Positions 63,380-64,000 of a stretch of DNA of 64,000 nt are shown one piece after another. The position numbers and the translations under genes were made by a program. Numbering within the stretch: position 1 is the first letter of the stretch; each line of letters starts with the position of its first letter. The DNA comes from Flavobacterium taihuense (GTDB lineage Bacteria > Bacteroidota > Bacteroidia > Flavobacteriales > Flavobacteriaceae), in contig NZ_JAHWYN010000005.1 in assembly GCF_019351435.1 (NCBI RefSeq), positions 1 to 64,000 on the forward strand. Direction: 5' to 3'. The notes under the pieces were generated by a model, which did not search any database, was not told the origin of the DNA, and saw only the letters and a list, made by a program, of their open reading frames with translations.

Positions 63380-64000
63380 TTAGAATTTTAAATCAACCCC
63401 TATAGAAGTCGTTCTTGGAACAGGGTATCTTCCTAAATCAATACCGCTCAATGTTATGTTTTGATCTAAATTTCCTAAGGCAGGATCAAATCCAGAATAT
63501 TTTGTAAACGTGTACAGATTTTGCACATTTGCATAGAGTCGAACACTAGAGAAAATTGATTTTTCGAAAATCTTACTTGGCAGATCATAGCTCAAAGAAA
63601 CATTTTGAATTCTTAGATAAGAACCATCTTCAACAAATCTGTTCGAAATTCTGCCATTCCCATTTGGATCAGTAAGCGTAATTCTTGGCACATTTGTATT
63701 TTCATTTACTCCTGGTTCAAATGAATTTAAAGCATCAGTACTTACATTTGCGTATCGATCTCCAAATCCGGGATAGATACCATCTATATAATGGCGTGTA
63801 AAGTTGTAGATTTCGTTGCCTTGAGTTCCTGTTAAAACAATTCCTAAAGTGATGTTTTTATATTTGAAATTATTTGTAAATGAATACGTAAAATCAGGAA
63901 TTGCACTTCCTATTGCTGTTTGATCTTTAGCGTCAATTTTTCCATCTTCATTAAGATCCTTAAAGCGGATATCACCAACAGCTGTCCCTGTTTCCTGAGT
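63380..64000 (-). CDS. SusC-family TonB-dependent transporter, C-terminal part
   Basis: The frame is open on the minus strand from the window edge to a stop at 63380, giving the last 206 residues. It reads GDIRFKDLNEDGKIDAKDQT near the start, typical of the SusC barrel before its final strands, followed by IPDFTYSFTNNFKYKNITL, RIQNVSLSYDLPSKI, VRLYANVQNLYTFTKYSGFDP and a C-terminus PRTTSIGVDLKF. The rest lies beyond 64000. It is the first visible gene of the xylan-type PUL. Confidence 0.95.
   Translation of the reverse strand, partial: TQETGTAVGDIRFKDLNEDGKIDAKDQTAIGSAIPDFTYSFTNNFKYKNITLGIVLTGTQGNEIYNFTRHYIDGIYPGFGDRYANVSTDALNSFEPGVNENTNVPRITLTDPNGNGRISNRFVEDGSYLRIQNVSLSYDLPSKIFEKSIFSSVRLYANVQNLYTFTKYSGFDPALGNLDQNITLSGIDLGRYPVPRTTSIGVDLKF

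Noticed and set aside
1..64000. CRISPR arrays, prophage genes, integrases, conjugation genes
   Set aside because: I saw no regularly spaced repeats and no such gene families in the window.

Overview
The window looks like a chromosomal piece of a Flavobacterium-type bacterium (Bacteroidota, Flavobacteriia). The evidence is low G+C, AT-rich spacers, the porV-porU / gldJ gliding and type IX secretion (T9SS) locus, SusC/SusD pairs, many Bacteroidota-type lipoproteins (Cys shortly after the signal sequence), a T9SS C-terminal sorting domain, and candidate promoters of the TTG / TAnnTTTG type.

Layout. 1-1.7 kb: the 3' end of a 5S rRNA with terminator, a decayed ISL3-type transposase and tRNA-Val. 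2-18.6 kb: housekeeping genes: a glycosyltransferase, miaE, an AsmA-like protein, an Mla-type lipid transporter operon (permease, ATPase, MCE protein), a secreted tandem-repeat protein, folC, exbB-exbD, an M1 aminopeptidase, the pyruvate dehydrogenase E1-alpha/E2 operon and cdd. 18.7-27 kb: porV and porU, divergent from gldJ, then murF. 27-48.4 kb: a polysaccharide utilization locus (PUL) aimed at beta-glucan. A membrane sensor with propeller, Y_Y_Y and LuxR-type HTH domains diverges from susC-susD-surface lipoprotein, GH16, an EEP hydrolase, two GH30, two GH5, GH3 and an SGNH acetylesterase. The set suggests beta-1,3/1,6-glucan (laminarin or fungal wall glucan). 48.4-53 kb: an accessory block with a NarL-like response regulator, a glycosyltransferase-like protein, a 93-residue glycine-zipper peptide precursor with a Gly-Gly junction, and a tight group of membrane M48 protease, SpoIIM/DUF95 protein and unknown membrane protein. 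53-64 kb: an acyltransferase, a second GH3 divergent from a degenerate-Nudix regulator, a tonB, and part of a xylan-type PUL on the minus strand (susC partial, susD, IPT/TIG lipoprotein, GH10).

How the parts work together. ExbB/ExbD and TonB would energise the two SusCD importers. T9SS (PorU, PorV, GldJ) would export and surface-anchor enzymes such as the first GH5, which carries a C-terminal sorting domain. The sensor regulator and the Nudix-type regulator are the likely local sugar switches.

The most interesting part is the 50.6-53.0 kb peptide / M48 / SpoIIM cluster. It resembles a ribosomally made antimicrobial peptide system: SpoIIM (DUF95) proteins are known partners in circular bacteriocin clusters, and the peptide is a glycine-zipper membrane-active type. 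I do not recognise this combination as a described Bacteroidota system. Other points of note are a fossil duplicate of the GH3 3' end, a tonB lying 45 kb from exbBD, a G+C-rich palindromic repeat, and phased direct repeats upstream of susC.
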